Source: Streptomyces sp. NBC_01460 (GTDB taxonomy: Bacteria; Actinomycetota; Actinomycetes; Streptomycetales; Streptomycetaceae). From it: DNA of 64,000 nt. Of this stretch, positions 16,800 to 26,263 are shown piece by piece (the stretch's first letter is position 1; each line of letters opens with the position of its first letter). A program made the translations under genes and the position numbers. The stretch is taken from contig NZ_CP109473.1 in assembly GCF_036227405.1 (NCBI RefSeq), positions 7,316,001-7,380,000 of the forward strand. Direction: 5' to 3'. The notes beneath the pieces are model-generated. The model ran no database searches. It saw only the letters and a list, made by a program, of their open reading frames with translations, and was not told the origin of the DNA.

Positions 16800-17749
16800 G
16801 CCGGACCGTGGAGGGACAGACGACGTACATGTCGGCACCGGTACAGGCCGCGTACAGCTACTGCGAGGCCGTCACCGGACAGCAGGCCCGTAATTTCGCG
16901 TACGGCATCCGACTGCTGCCGTACGAGAAGCGGCAGGCCATGTCGGCGCTGTACGCCTTCTCCCGTCGGGTCGACGACATCGGCGACGGCGAGCTGGAAC
17001 CGGAGACCAAGCACGCCCGGCTGGAGGACACCCGGCTGCTGCTCGGCCGGATCCGGGACGGCAAGGTCGACGAGGACGACACCGACCCGGTCGCGGTCGC
17101 CCTGGCCGACGCCGCCCACCGCTTCCCGCTGCCGCTCGGCGGCCTCGACGAGCTCATCGACGGCGTGCTCATGGACGTACGCGGCGCGACCTACGAGACC
17201 TGGGACGACCTGAAGACGTACTGCCGCTGTGTCGCCGGTGCCATCGGGCGCCTCAGCCTGGGCGTCTTCGGGACGGAAGCGGGCGCGCCCGGCGCCGAAC
17301 GGGCCCCGGAGTACGCCGACACCCTCGGCCTCGCCCTCCAGCTCACCAACATCCTGCGTGACGTCCGCGAGGACGCCGGCAACGGGCGTACCTACCTGCC
17401 CGCCGACGACCTCGCGAAGTTCGGCTGCTCCGCGGGCTTCCACCGGGCCACCCCGCCTCCCGGGTCCGACTTCGCCGGCCTGGTGCACTTCGAGGTCCGG
17501 CGCGCCCGGGCGCTCTTCGCCGAGGGCTACCGGCTGCTGCCCATGCTGGACCGGCGCAGCGGTGCCTGCGTGGCGGCCATGGCCGGCATCTACCGCCGGC
17601 TCCTCGACCGGATCGAACGTGATCCCGAGGCCGTCCTGCGGGGCAGGGTCTCGCTGCCCGGCCACGAGAAGGCGTACGTTGCGGTGCGCGGCCTGTCGGG
17701 CCTCGACGCGCGCCACATCTCACGCCGGACTGCCAGGGGGAGGGTCTGA
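16796..17749 (+). CDS. hpnD: presqualene diphosphate synthase HpnD
   Basis: 317 residues, same fold as HpnC. 'YCEAVTGQQARNFAYGIRLL' near residue 22 is characteristic of HpnD, with Asp-rich sites 'SRRVDDIGDGE' and 'ILRDVREDAGNGRTYLP'. It condenses two farnesyl diphosphates to presqualene diphosphate. GTG 16796 overlaps the hpnC stop; GTG 16808 with AGAGGGG upstream is an alternative. Its stop overlaps the ATG of a small coupled ORF (TGATG). Confidence 0.93.
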   Translation: MSRTVEGQTTYMSAPVQAAYSYCEAVTGQQARNFAYGIRLLPYEKRQAMSALYAFSRRVDDIGDGELEPETKHARLEDTRLLLGRIRDGKVDEDDTDPVAVALADAAHRFPLPLGGLDELIDGVLMDVRGATYETWDDLKTYCRCVAGAIGRLSLGVFGTEAGAPGAERAPEYADTLGLALQLTNILRDVREDAGNGRTYLPADDLAKFGCSAGFHRATPPPGSDFAGLVHFEVRRARALFAEGYRLLPMLDRRSGACVAAMAGIYRRLLDRIERDPEAVLRGRVSLPGHEKAYVAVRGLSGLDARHISRRTARGRV

Positions 17750-17868
17750 TGACGGCTCCGATCCGGCGTGCGGGGCGGGCAACCTCCGCGCGCCCCCGTG
17801 CGTCCCTCTCTGCGACGGCGCGGCGTGAGCCGATGACCGCGGCGACCCGGCGAAGGGAGCGGGCATGA
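17749..17868 (+). CDS. small Arg-rich ORF coupled between hpnD and hpnE
   Basis: 39 codons starting MTAPIRRAGRATSARP and ending RRRERA. The ATG overlaps the hpnD stop (TGATG) and the TGA overlaps the hpnE ATG (ATGA), with an AGGGGGAGGG ribosome site just upstream. The product would be very basic (about 12 Arg) with no hydrophobic segment. It fills the only apparent gap in this part of the operon. It may encode a real small protein or act mainly to carry ribosomes into hpnE. I recall an unassigned locus at this position in S. coelicolor but cannot confirm it is homologous. Confidence 0.6.
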   Translation: MTAPIRRAGRATSARPRASLSATARREPMTAATRRRERA

Positions 17869-19253
17869 CCGGCCGGAGCCCTCGGTCCTCCCGTGCCGTG
17901 GTCGTCGGCGGCGGCCTCGCCGGCGTCACCACGGCGCTGCGGCTCGCCGACGCGGGGCTCGACGTGACCCTCCTGGAAGGGCGCCCCCGGCTCGGCGGCC
18001 TCGCCTTCTCCTTCCGTCGCGGCGACCTCTCCGTCGACAACGGCCAGCACGTCTACCTGCGCTGTTGCACGGCTTACCGCTGGTTCCTCGACCGGATCGA
18101 GGGCACCCACCTCGCGCCGCTCCAGGACCGTCTCGACGTGCCCGTGCTCGACGTGGGCCGGCCCGCCGGGCCCCGGCTCGGACGGCTGCGCCGCACCGCG
18201 CTGCCCGTACCGCTGCACCTCGCCGGCGGGCTCGCCGCCTACCCTCACCTCTCGCTCGCGGAGAAGGCCGGCGTCGCCCGCGCCGCCCTGGCCCTCGGCC
18301 GTCTCGACCCCGCCGACCCCGCGCTCGACGGCATCGACTTCGCCACCTGGCTGCGCCGCCAGGGTCAGTCGGACCGCACCATCGAGGCCCTGTGGGACCT
18401 CGTCGGCGTCGCCACGCTCAACGCCACCGCGCCGCACGCCTCCATGGCGCTGGCCGCGAAGGTCTTCAAGACGGGGCTCCTCTCCGAACCGGGCGCCGCC
18501 GACATCGGCTGGGCCGCCGTACCCCTCGGGGACCTCCACGACACCCTCGCCCGGAAGGCGCTGGAATCGGCGGGGGTGGCGATCCACCTGCGCACCCGGG
18601 TCACCTCCCTCGCCCGCGCCGAGGACGGCCGCTGGGCCGTGGGGACCGACGGGGAGACGATCGACGCGGACGCCGTCGTCCTCGCCGTGCCCCAGGGCGA
18701 GACCCACCGGCTGCTGCCGGAGGGAGCGCTCGACGAACCGGGCCGGCTGCTCGACCTCACCGACGCGCCGATCCTCAACGTGCACGTCGTCTATGACCGC
18801 ACGGTGCTGCGCAGGCCCTTCTTCGCGGCGCTCGGATCGCCCGTGCAGTGGGTCTTCGACCGCACGGCGTCCTCCGGACTCCAGGGAGGCGGCCAGTACC
18901 TCGCGGTCTCCCAGTCCGCCGCGCAGGACGAGATCGACCTGCCCGTCGCCGAGCTGCGCACGCGGTACGTGCCCGAGCTGGAACGGCTCCTCCCGGCGGC
19001 GCGAGGGGCCGGGATCCGCGACTTCTTCGTCACCCGGGAACGCACCGCGACCTTCGCGCCCACACCGGGGGTGGGACGCCTCCGGCCGGGCACGCACACC
19101 CGCGCCCCCGGGCTGCACCTGGCGGGAGCATGGACCGCCACCGGCTGGCCCGCCACGATGGAGGGCGCCGTCCGCAGCGGCTTCACCGCCGCGGACGCCG
19201 CGCTCGCGGCCCTCGGCCGGCCCCACGAACATCCGCTGCAGGAGGCGGCATGA
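17865..19253 (+). CDS. hpnE: hydroxysqualene dehydroxylase HpnE
   Basis: 462 residues, FAD-dependent amine-oxidase/phytoene-desaturase fold. The dinucleotide site 'VVVGGGLAGVTTALRLADAG' begins at about residue 10, then 'LEGRPRLGGLAFSF'. The C-terminal FAD segment is 'GLHLAGAWTATGWPATMEGA'. It reduces hydroxysqualene to squalene, completing the HpnCDE route. ATG 17865 is preceded by GAAGGGAG. It ends in an ATGA overlap with the prenyl synthase gene. Confidence 0.92.
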   Translation: MTGRSPRSSRAVVVGGGLAGVTTALRLADAGLDVTLLEGRPRLGGLAFSFRRGDLSVDNGQHVYLRCCTAYRWFLDRIEGTHLAPLQDRLDVPVLDVGRPAGPRLGRLRRTALPVPLHLAGGLAAYPHLSLAEKAGVARAALALGRLDPADPALDGIDFATWLRRQGQSDRTIEALWDLVGVATLNATAPHASMALAAKVFKTGLLSEPGAADIGWAAVPLGDLHDTLARKALESAGVAIHLRTRVTSLARAEDGRWAVGTDGETIDADAVVLAVPQGETHRLLPEGALDEPGRLLDLTDAPILNVHVVYDRTVLRRPFFAALGSPVQWVFDRTASSGLQGGGQYLAVSQSAAQDEIDLPVAELRTRYVPELERLLPAARGAGIRDFFVTRERTATFAPTPGVGRLRPGTHTRAPGLHLAGAWTATGWPATMEGAVRSGFTAADAALAALGRPHEHPLQEAA

Positions 19254-20353
19254 GCAGTACCACCGGAACAAGAGGAGAGTCTGTGACCCCGGCGAATCCG
19301 GCTTACGACACCGTGGTGGACACCGCGGACGTCACCGCGCTTCTGGAGCGTGGAAGGGCCCTGTCAGCGCCGGTGCTGCGAGCTGCCGTGGACCGGCTGG
19401 CGCCGCCCATGGACACCGTCGCGGCCTATCACTTCGGCTGGATCGACGCCCAGGGCCGGCCCGCCGACGGCGACGGCGGCAAGGCCGTCCGCCCCGCGCT
19501 GGCCCTGCTGTCCGCGGAAGCGGCGGGAGCCCCGGCAGAGGCAGGGATCCCCGGCGCCGTAGCCGTCGAACTCGTGCACAACTTCTCGCTGCTGCACGAC
19601 GACCTGATGGACGGCGACGAGCAGCGCCGCCACCGCGACACCGTGTGGAAGGTGCACGGCCCCGCCCAGGCGATCCTCGTCGGCGACGCGCTCTTCGCGC
19701 TGGCCAACGAGATCCTGCTGGAGCTCGGCACCGTCGAGGCCGGCCGGGCGGCCCGCAGGCTGACCACGGCCAGCCGCAAGCTGATCGACGGTCAGGCCCA
19801 GGACATCTCCTACGAGCACCGCGAGCGGGTCACCGTCGAGGAGTGCCTGGAGATGGAGGGCAACAAGACGGGTGCGCTGCTCGCCTGCGCGGTCTCCATC
19901 GGAGCCGTGCTCGGCGGAGCCGACGACCGCACAGCCGACGTCCTGGAGGCGTACGGCTACCACCTCGGCCTCGCCTTCCAGGCGGTCGACGACCTCCTCG
20001 GGATCTGGGGCGACCCCGAGTCGACGGGCAAGCAGACCTGGAGCGACCTGCGCCAGCGTAAGAAGTCACTGCCCGTCGTGGCCGCCCTCGCGGCGGGCGG
20101 ACCGGCCTCGGAGCGGCTGGGCGAGCTGCTCGCCGCCGACGCCAGGAGCACCGACTTCGACAGCTTCTCCGAAGAGGAGTTCGCCGCCCGTGCGGCACTC
20201 ATCGAGGAGGCGGGCGGCCGCGAGTGGACCGCCCAGGAAGCCCGCCGTCAGCACGCGGTAGCCATCGAGGCGCTGCACGGCGTCGACATGCCGGAACGAG
20301 TGCGGGCGCAGCTCACCGAGCTCGCCGACTTCGTGGTCGTACGAAAGAGATGA
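19250..20353 (+). CDS. polyprenyl (farnesyl-type) diphosphate synthase
   Basis: 367 residues, IspA/GGPS-type. First Asp-rich motif 'LLHDDLMDGDEQRR' (about 115-128) and second 'FQAVDDLLGIWGD' (about 243-255) are intact, with 'GGKAVRPALALLSAEAAG' for substrate binding. In this operon it most probably makes farnesyl diphosphate for HpnD; chain length cannot be fixed by eye. ATG 19250 follows GGAGG at 19241 and overlaps the hpnE stop; GTG 19283 is an alternative. Confidence 0.9.
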   Translation: MSSTTGTRGESVTPANPAYDTVVDTADVTALLERGRALSAPVLRAAVDRLAPPMDTVAAYHFGWIDAQGRPADGDGGKAVRPALALLSAEAAGAPAEAGIPGAVAVELVHNFSLLHDDLMDGDEQRRHRDTVWKVHGPAQAILVGDALFALANEILLELGTVEAGRAARRLTTASRKLIDGQAQDISYEHRERVTVEECLEMEGNKTGALLACAVSIGAVLGGADDRTADVLEAYGYHLGLAFQAVDDLLGIWGDPESTGKQTWSDLRQRKKSLPVVAALAAGGPASERLGELLAADARSTDFDSFSEEEFAARAALIEEAGGREWTAQEARRQHAVAIEALHGVDMPERVRAQLTELADFVVVRKR

Positions 20354-20381
20354 TCACCATCCAGATATGACTCGCAGTCGC

Positions 20382-20409
20382 CGGCGGGCGCCCCACGGGG
20401 CGCCCGCCG
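20382..20409. terminator. intra-operon 13-bp hairpin between prenyl synthase and shc
   Basis: CGGCGGGCGCCCC / GGGGCGCCCGCCG is a perfect 13-bp inverted repeat with a 2-base centre, located in the 104-bp gap between the prenyl synthase stop and the shc start. It could attenuate transcription or protect or process the mRNA. Confidence 0.7.
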
Positions 20410-20457
20410 ACGGAGACCCCAGCACAGCAGAGGACCAGACTGCACGAAGGGGAAGCC

Positions 20458-22470
20458 ATGACAGCGACGACCGACGGAAGCACCGGGGCCGCGAACCTCC
20501 GCGCAGCCTCGGCAAGCGATCCGACCGAATCAACCACTGCCGCGGACGACCTGTTCGCCGTCGCGCGGCTGGCCGCGGAACGCTCGGTGGAGCACCTCCT
20601 CGGCAGACAGGACGAGCAGGGCTGGTGGAAGGGCGACCTCGCCACCAACGTCACCATGGACGCGGAGGACCTGCTGCTCCGTCAGTTCCTGGGCATCCAG
20701 GACCCGGACACCGTCAAGGCCGCCGCCCGCTTCATCCGGGGCGAACAGCTCGGCGACGGCACCTGGAACACCTTCTACGAGGGGCCGCCCGACCTCTCCG
20801 CCACCATCGAGGCCTACGTCGCCCTGCGGCTGGCCGGGGACAGACCGGACGATCCCCACATGATCCGTGCCGCGGGCTGGGTCAGGGAACAGGGCGGCAT
20901 CGCGGAATCCCGGGTCTTCACCCGGATCTGGCTCGCGCTCTTCGGCTGGTGGAAGTGGGACGACCTGCCGGAGCTCCCGCCCGAGCTGATGTTCTTCCCG
21001 AAGTGGGTCCCGCTCAACATCTACGACTTCGGCTGCTGGGCCCGCCAGACCATCGTGCCGCTCACCATCGTGTCCGCGAAACGGCCCGTACGCCCGGCGC
21101 CCTTCACCCTGGACGAACTGCACACCGACCCGGCGTGCCCCAACCCGCCCGGACCCACGGCGCCCGCCGCCAGTTGGGACGGTGTCTTCCAACGGCTCGA
21201 CAAGGCGCTGCACTTCTACCACAAGGTGGCTCCGCGCAGGCTGCGCCGCATCGCCATGAACGCCGCCGCCCGCTGGATCATCGAACGCCAGGAGAACGAC
21301 GGCTGCTGGGGCGGAATCCAGCCGCCCGCCGTGTACTCCGTCATCGCCCTGCACCTGCTGGGCTACGACCTCGACCACCCGGTCATGCGGGCCGGACTCG
21401 ACTCGCTCGACCGGTTCACCGTCTGGCGCGAGGACGGCGCCCGCATGATCGAGGCCTGCCAGTCCCCGGTCTGGGACACCTGCCTCGCCACCATCGCCCT
21501 CGCCGACGCGGGGGTGAGCCCCGACCATCCGGCGCTCGTCAGGGCGGCGGACTGGATGCTCGGCGAGGAGATCGTACGGCCCGGGGACTGGTCCGTACGC
21601 AAGCCCGGACTCGCCCCGGGAGGCTGGGCGTTCGAGTTCCACAACAACAACTACCCCGACATCGACGACACCGCCGAAGTCGTCCTGGCGCTGCGCCGCG
21701 TCCAGCACCCCGACCCCGCGAGGATCGAGGGAGCCATCGAGCGCGGCGTGCGCTGGAACCTCGGCATGCAGTCGCGCAACGGCGCCTGGGGAGCCTTCGA
21801 CGCGGACAACACCAGCCCCTTCCCCAACCGCCTGCCGTTCTGCGACTTCGGCGAGGTCATCGACCCGCCGTCGGCCGACGTCACCGGACACGTGGTCGAG
21901 ATGCTCGCTGTCGAGGGCAGGGCGAACGACCCCCGCACCCGCCGCGGCATCGACTGGCTGCTCGCCGAACAGGAGGCGAGCGGGGCGTGGTTCGGCCGGT
22001 GGGGCGTCAACTACATCTACGGAACGGGGTCCGTGGTACCGGCGCTGATCGCCGCCGGGCTGCCGGCCGCGCACCCCGCGGTCAGGCGGGCCGTCGACTG
22101 GCTGAGGTCCGTCCAGAACGACGACGGCGGCTGGGGCGAGGACCTGCGTTCCTACCGCGAGGAGAAGTGGATCGGCCACGGCAGCTCCACCGCCTCCCAG
22201 ACCGCCTGGGCCCTGCTCGCGCTCCTGTCGGCGGGGGAGCGGGAGAGCAGGTCCGTGGAGCGGGGGGTCGGCTGGCTGGCGGAGACCCAGCAGGCCGACG
22301 GCTCCTGGGACGAGCCGCACTTCACCGGAACCGGCTTCCCCTGGGACTTCTCCATCAACTACCACCTCTACCGGCAGGTCTTCCCCCTCACGGCCCTCGG
22401 CCGGTACGTGTACGGAGACCCCTTCGCCACCGCCTCCGGAATCGGCGCCGGTGCCGGCAAGGGGGTCTGA
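20458..22470 (+). CDS. shc: squalene-hopene cyclase
   Basis: 670 residues. The catalytic DxDD motif is in 'NNNYPDIDDTAEVVLAL' (about 399-415). QW repeats are visible throughout ('QDEQGWW', 'QENDGCWGG', 'QSRNGAWGAFD', 'QNDDGGWGED', 'QQADGSWD'). It is a peripheral/monotopic membrane enzyme that cyclises squalene to hopene and hopanol. ATG 20458 follows GGGGAAG. Length matches the family. It is separated from the upstream genes by a strong hairpin and followed 4 bp later by hpnG. Confidence 0.96.
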   Translation: MTATTDGSTGAANLRAASASDPTESTTAADDLFAVARLAAERSVEHLLGRQDEQGWWKGDLATNVTMDAEDLLLRQFLGIQDPDTVKAAARFIRGEQLGDGTWNTFYEGPPDLSATIEAYVALRLAGDRPDDPHMIRAAGWVREQGGIAESRVFTRIWLALFGWWKWDDLPELPPELMFFPKWVPLNIYDFGCWARQTIVPLTIVSAKRPVRPAPFTLDELHTDPACPNPPGPTAPAASWDGVFQRLDKALHFYHKVAPRRLRRIAMNAAARWIIERQENDGCWGGIQPPAVYSVIALHLLGYDLDHPVMRAGLDSLDRFTVWREDGARMIEACQSPVWDTCLATIALADAGVSPDHPALVRAADWMLGEEIVRPGDWSVRKPGLAPGGWAFEFHNNNYPDIDDTAEVVLALRRVQHPDPARIEGAIERGVRWNLGMQSRNGAWGAFDADNTSPFPNRLPFCDFGEVIDPPSADVTGHVVEMLAVEGRANDPRTRRGIDWLLAEQEASGAWFGRWGVNYIYGTGSVVPALIAAGLPAAHPAVRRAVDWLRSVQNDDGGWGEDLRSYREEKWIGHGSSTASQTAWALLALLSAGERESRSVERGVGWLAETQQADGSWDEPHFTGTGFPWDFSINYHLYRQVFPLTALGRYVYGDPFATASGIGAGAGKGV

Positions 22471-22474
22471 GCCC

Positions 22475-23134
22475 ATGGGTGGTGCACAGGAGCCGCCCGG
22501 ACCCACCACGCCGCTGCTGATCGCCTGCGCACTGGGCATCGAGCGTCTCGCCCTGCGCACCGGGAGGAAGGGCGGACTCCCCGGGCCCGGCCCCGTCAGC
22601 ATCATCAGCTCCGGGATGGGCCCCCGGGCCGCCGAGAACGCCGTCCGGGAGGCCCTGGGGCTGCACGGGGCCGGGGGTACGGCGGTCATCGCCTCCGGCT
22701 TCTGCGCCGGGCTGGAGCCCGGCATGCATCCGGGCGACCTGGTGGTGGCCGAGGAGACCAGGGACGCAGCGGGCACCACGCCCTGCACCGGCACAGGCCT
22801 CCTGGTCGACGCGCTGGTCAGGGCGGTGCCAGGGCGTACGGTCCACACCGGCCCGCTCGCCGGCTCGGGACACGTCGTGCGGGGTCCGGAGCGGGCCGGC
22901 CTGAGGGCCACCGGCGCGGTCGCGGTGGACATGGAGTCCGCCGCCACCCTCCGCACCGCCGTACGGACCGGGCCACGCCCGGTTGCGGCCGTACGGGTGG
23001 TCGTGGACGCTCCAGAGCATGAGCTCGTCCGCATCGGCACGGTCCGCGGTGGAATATCGGCATTCCGTGTTCTCCGTGCTGTCCTTCCGGCTTTTCATGA
23101 ATGGCACCGATCTTTGCTGCTCCCCAGGAGGTGA
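22475..23134 (+). CDS. hpnG: hopanoid-associated phosphorylase HpnG (adenosylhopane nucleosidase)
   Basis: 219 residues, MTA/SAH-nucleosidase/phosphorylase fold. 'PLLIACALGIERLALR' at the N-terminus, 'GGTAVIASGFCAGLEPGMHP' in the middle and the nucleoside-binding 'VAVDMESAATL' (about 147-157) support the call. HpnG removes adenine from adenosylhopane to give ribosylhopane in C35 hopanoid synthesis. ATG 22475 lies 4 bp after the shc stop, with a G-rich ribosome site inside shc. It is followed closely by hpnH, which makes its substrate. Confidence 0.9.
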   Translation: MGGAQEPPGPTTPLLIACALGIERLALRTGRKGGLPGPGPVSIISSGMGPRAAENAVREALGLHGAGGTAVIASGFCAGLEPGMHPGDLVVAEETRDAAGTTPCTGTGLLVDALVRAVPGRTVHTGPLAGSGHVVRGPERAGLRATGAVAVDMESAATLRTAVRTGPRPVAAVRVVVDAPEHELVRIGTVRGGISAFRVLRAVLPAFHEWHRSLLLPRR

Positions 23135-23140
23135 GCCCAG

Positions 23141-24160
23141 ATGGCCATGCCGCTCCGTCAGTCCATCAAGGTTGCGACGTATCTCTTCGAACAGAAGCTC
23201 CGCAAGCGGGAGAAGTTCCCGCTGATCGTCGAGCTGGAGCCCTTGTTCGCCTGCAATCTGGCGTGCGAGGGCTGTGGCAAGATCCAGCACCCGGCCGGAG
23301 TGCTGAAGCAGCGCATGCCGGTAGCCCAAGCGGTGGGGGCGGTGCTGGAATCAGGTGCCCCGATGGTCTCCATCGCCGGTGGCGAACCCCTGATGCACCC
23401 TCAGATCGACGAGATCGTACGTCAGCTGGTGGCGAGGAAGAAGTACGTCTTCCTCTGCACCAACGCGATGCTGATGCGCAAGAAGCTCGAAAAGTTCACG
23501 CCCTCCCCCTACTTCGCCTTCGCGGTGCACATCGACGGGCTCCGTGAGCGGCACGACGAGTCGGTCGCCAAGGAAGGGGTCTTCGACGAAGCGGTCGAGG
23601 CGATGAAGGAGGCCAAGAAACGCGGCTTCCGGGTCACGACCAACTCCACCTTCTTCAACACGGACACCCCCCAGACCGTCATCGAGGTGCTGAACTTCCT
23701 CAATGACGAGATGAAGGTCGACGAGATGATGATCTCGCCCGCCTACGCCTACGAGAAGGCACCCGACCAGGAGCACTTCCTGGGTGTGGAGCAGACCCGC
23801 GAGCTCTTCAAGAAGTCCTTCGCGGGCGGCAACCGCAGCCGTTGGAGGCTCAACCACTCCCCGCTCTTCCTGGACTTCCTGGAGGGGAAGGCGGACTTCC
23901 CCTGCACGGCCTGGGCGATCCCCAACTACTCGCTCTTCGGCTGGCAGCGGCCCTGCTACCTGATGAGCGACGGGTACGTCCCGACCTACCGGGAACTCAT
24001 CGAGGACACCGACTGGGACAAGTACGGCCGGGGCAAGGACCCGCGCTGCGCCAACTGCATGGCGCACTGCGGATACGAGCCCACCGCGGTGCTGGCCACC
24101 ATGGGATCGCTGAAGGAATCCCTGAGAGCGGCACGGGAGACGATCGGCGGGAACCGGTGA
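23141..24160 (+). CDS. hpnH: adenosyl-hopene transferase HpnH (radical SAM)
   Basis: 339 residues. The radical SAM cluster motif is 'CNLACEGCGK' (Cx3Cx2C, about 36-43), with 'GGEPLMHPQIDEIV' and a C-terminal Cys set around 'DPRCANCMAHCGYEPTAVL' that suits the SPASM-like extension of HpnH. It links a 5'-deoxyadenosyl group to hopene, the first step of the C35 side chain. ATG 23141 follows CAGGAGGTGAG. GC3 is slightly lower than in neighbouring genes, consistent with strong conservation or high expression. Confidence 0.96.
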   Translation: MAMPLRQSIKVATYLFEQKLRKREKFPLIVELEPLFACNLACEGCGKIQHPAGVLKQRMPVAQAVGAVLESGAPMVSIAGGEPLMHPQIDEIVRQLVARKKYVFLCTNAMLMRKKLEKFTPSPYFAFAVHIDGLRERHDESVAKEGVFDEAVEAMKEAKKRGFRVTTNSTFFNTDTPQTVIEVLNFLNDEMKVDEMMISPAYAYEKAPDQEHFLGVEQTRELFKKSFAGGNRSRWRLNHSPLFLDFLEGKADFPCTAWAIPNYSLFGWQRPCYLMSDGYVPTYRELIEDTDWDKYGRGKDPRCANCMAHCGYEPTAVLATMGSLKESLRAARETIGGNR

Positions 24161-24164
24161 CGTG

Positions 24165-24320
24165 ATGACCGCGGGAGAGCCGGTCACGCCGGGTCTCCCC
24201 GCGCTCCCGGCCCGGCCGCTCACGGTACGCCGCCCCTCGCGGCGCGTCCGGGCCGGGTCGGTGGCCGTCGGCGGGGAGATCCCGGCGCCGGCGCGGTCGA
24301 TGACGACGACGCGAGCGTGA
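24165..24320 (+). pseudogene. ispG: ispG (gcpE) N-terminal remnant
   Basis: An ATG 4 bp after the hpnH stop opens 51 codons ending in TGA at 24318. The translation runs [18 protein letters not shown], then [17 protein letters not shown] and '[10 protein letters not shown]'. This matches the N-terminus of actinobacterial IspG (4-hydroxy-3-methylbut-2-enyl diphosphate synthase), whose conserved start has 'VGSVAVGG' followed by 'QSMTTT'. The remaining about 330 codons, with the iron-sulphur Cys residues, are gone and dxs follows at once. In other Streptomyces, to my recollection, a full ispG lies between hpnH and dxs, so this looks like a deletion relic. Confidence 0.8.
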
Positions 24321-24352
24321 GCCGACAACAGACCAGGGAGAGGGGCCCGGGC

Positions 24353-26263
24353 GTGACGACGCTGGAATCCATCAAGGGGCCGCAGGACCTCAAGGCGCTG
24401 AGCAGGCCGGAGATCGCTGAACTCGCGCAGGAGATCAGGGAGTTCCTCATCCGGGCCGTGACGAGGACGGGCGGTCACCTCGGCCCCAACCTCGGAGTGG
24501 TCGAGCTCACCATCGCCCTGCACCGGGTCTTCGACTCACCGGTGGACCGCATCCTGTGGGACACCGGCCACCAGAGCTACGTGCACAAACTGCTGACGGG
24601 GCGTCAGGACTTCTCCAGGCTGCGCGGCAAGGGCGGCCTCTCCGGTTACCCCTCGCGCGAGGAGTCCGAGCACGACGTCATCGAGAGCTCCCACGCCTCG
24701 GCCGTCCTCGGCTGGGCGGACGGCCTCGCCAAGGCCGACGAGGTGCTGGGCCGCCCGCACCACGTGGTGGCGGTCATCGGCGACGGGGCCCTCACCGGCG
24801 GGATGGCCTGGGAGGCGCTCAACAACATCGCGGCGGCCGGCGACCGCCCGCTGATCATCGTCGTCAACGACAACGAGCGCTCGTACGCCCCGACCATCGG
24901 CGGCCTCGCGAACCATCTCGCCACCCTCCGCACCACCGACGGCTACGAGCGCTTCCTGTCCTGGGGCAAGGGCGTGCTCCAGCAGACCCCGGTCATCGGA
25001 CCACCGCTCTACGGATCGCTGCACGGGGCGAAGAAGGGCTTCAAGGACACGTTCGCCCCCCAGGGCCTGTTCGAGGACCTGGGCCTGAAGTACGTCGGAC
25101 CGGTCGACGGCCACGACACCGCGGCCGTCGAATCCGCGCTGCAGCGGGCCAAGCGGTTCCACGGCCCCGTGCTGGTGCACTGCATCACCGAGAAGGGCCG
25201 TGGCTACGCGCCCGCCCTGGCCGACGACGCCGACCGCTTCCACACGGTCGGCAGGATGGACCCGCTGACCTGCGAGCCACTCGTCGTGCCCGCCGCGCCG
25301 TCCTGGACATCGGTGTTCGGCGACGAGATCGCGGAGATCGGTGCCGAGCGCCCGGACGTGGTCGCGATCACCGCGGCCATGCTGCACCCGGTCGGGCTGA
25401 CCCGCTTCGCGGCGGAGTTCCCCGACCGGATCTGGGACGTCGGGATCGCCGAGCAGCATGCCGCGGTCTCCGCCGCCGGGCTGGCCACCGGCGGCCTGCA
25501 CCCGGTCGTCGCCGTCTACGCGACCTTCCTCAACCGGGCGTTCGACCAACTGCTGATGGACGTCGCCCTGCACAGGTGCGGGGTGACCTTCGTCCTGGAC
25601 CGGGCCGGGGTCACCGGCGTCGACGGTCCCTCGCACAACGGCATGTGGGACCTGTCCGTCCTCCAGGTCGTCCCGGGGCTCCGGATCGCGGCCCCGCGCG
25701 ACGCCGACCGGCTGCGGGAGGAACTACGGGAGGCCGTCGAGGTCGAGGACGCGCCGACGGTGATCCGCTTCCCCAAGGAGTCGGTGGGGGAGTCCGTCGC
25801 GGCGGTCGGACGGATCGGCGGGATGGACGTCCTGCACAGGGCACCGGATCCGGACGTCCTGCTGGTGGCCGTCGGAGTGTTCGCCCCGCTCTGCCTGCGG
25901 GCGGCCGATCTGCTCGCCGCATCCGGGATCCGCTGCACGGTCGTCGACCCCCGCTGGGTCAAGCCGGTCGACGAGCAGCTGCCCCCGCTCGCCGCGCGAC
26001 ACCGGCTGGTGGCGGTCGTCGAGGACAACAGCAGGACCGGCGGAGTCGGCTGGGCCGTCGGACAGGCCCTGCGGGACGCGGACGTCGACGTACCACTTCG
26101 GACGTTCGGCATCCCCGAGGAGTTCCTCGCGCACGCCGGGCGCGGTGAGGTACTGGCCGAGATCGGGCTCACCCCGGTGGAGGTCGCCGGGCGGATCCGT
26201 GCGGCGCTGGAGCGCCGCACGGCAGGGGGAGAGCGGCACGTGCCTGAGGAGAACGGGTCATGA
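24353..26263 (+). CDS. dxs: 1-deoxy-D-xylulose-5-phosphate synthase
   Basis: 636 residues, transketolase family. '[14 protein letters not shown]' and '[12 protein letters not shown]' are Dxs-specific. The thiamine-diphosphate motif '[16 protein letters not shown]' (about 144) ends in 'VVNDN', the pyrimidine-domain '[15 protein letters not shown]' and '[18 protein letters not shown]' follow. It condenses pyruvate and glyceraldehyde-3-phosphate, the first step of the MEP pathway, feeding the hopanoid genes. GTG 24353 has AGGGAGAGGGG upstream; the frame extends to GTG 24317, which overlaps the ispG relic stop. A second dxs elsewhere in the genome is likely. Confidence 0.95.
   Translation: MTTLESIKGPQDLKALSRPEIAELAQEIREFLIRAVTRTGGHLGPNLGVVELTIALHRVFDSPVDRILWDTGHQSYVHKLLTGRQDFSRLRGKGGLSGYPSREESEHDVIESSHASAVLGWADGLAKADEVLGRPHHVVAVIGDGALTGGMAWEALNNIAAAGDRPLIIVVNDNERSYAPTIGGLANHLATLRTTDGYERFLSWGKGVLQQTPVIGPPLYGSLHGAKKGFKDTFAPQGLFEDLGLKYVGPVDGHDTAAVESALQRAKRFHGPVLVHCITEKGRGYAPALADDADRFHTVGRMDPLTCEPLVVPAAPSWTSVFGDEIAEIGAERPDVVAITAAMLHPVGLTRFAAEFPDRIWDVGIAEQHAAVSAAGLATGGLHPVVAVYATFLNRAFDQLLMDVALHRCGVTFVLDRAGVTGVDGPSHNGMWDLSVLQVVPGLRIAAPRDADRLREELREAVEVEDAPTVIRFPKESVGESVAAVGRIGGMDVLHRAPDPDVLLVAVGVFAPLCLRAADLLAASGIRCTVVDPRWVKPVDEQLPPLAARHRLVAVVEDNSRTGGVGWAVGQALRDADVDVPLRTFGIPEEFLAHAGRGEVLAEIGLTPVEVAGRIRAALERRTAGGERHVPEENGS

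Noticed and set aside
20530..23040. Very long leftward open frame opposite shc-hpnG
   Set aside because: High GC removes stops from the antisense frame; shc and hpnG on the other strand have full motifs and proper codon bias.
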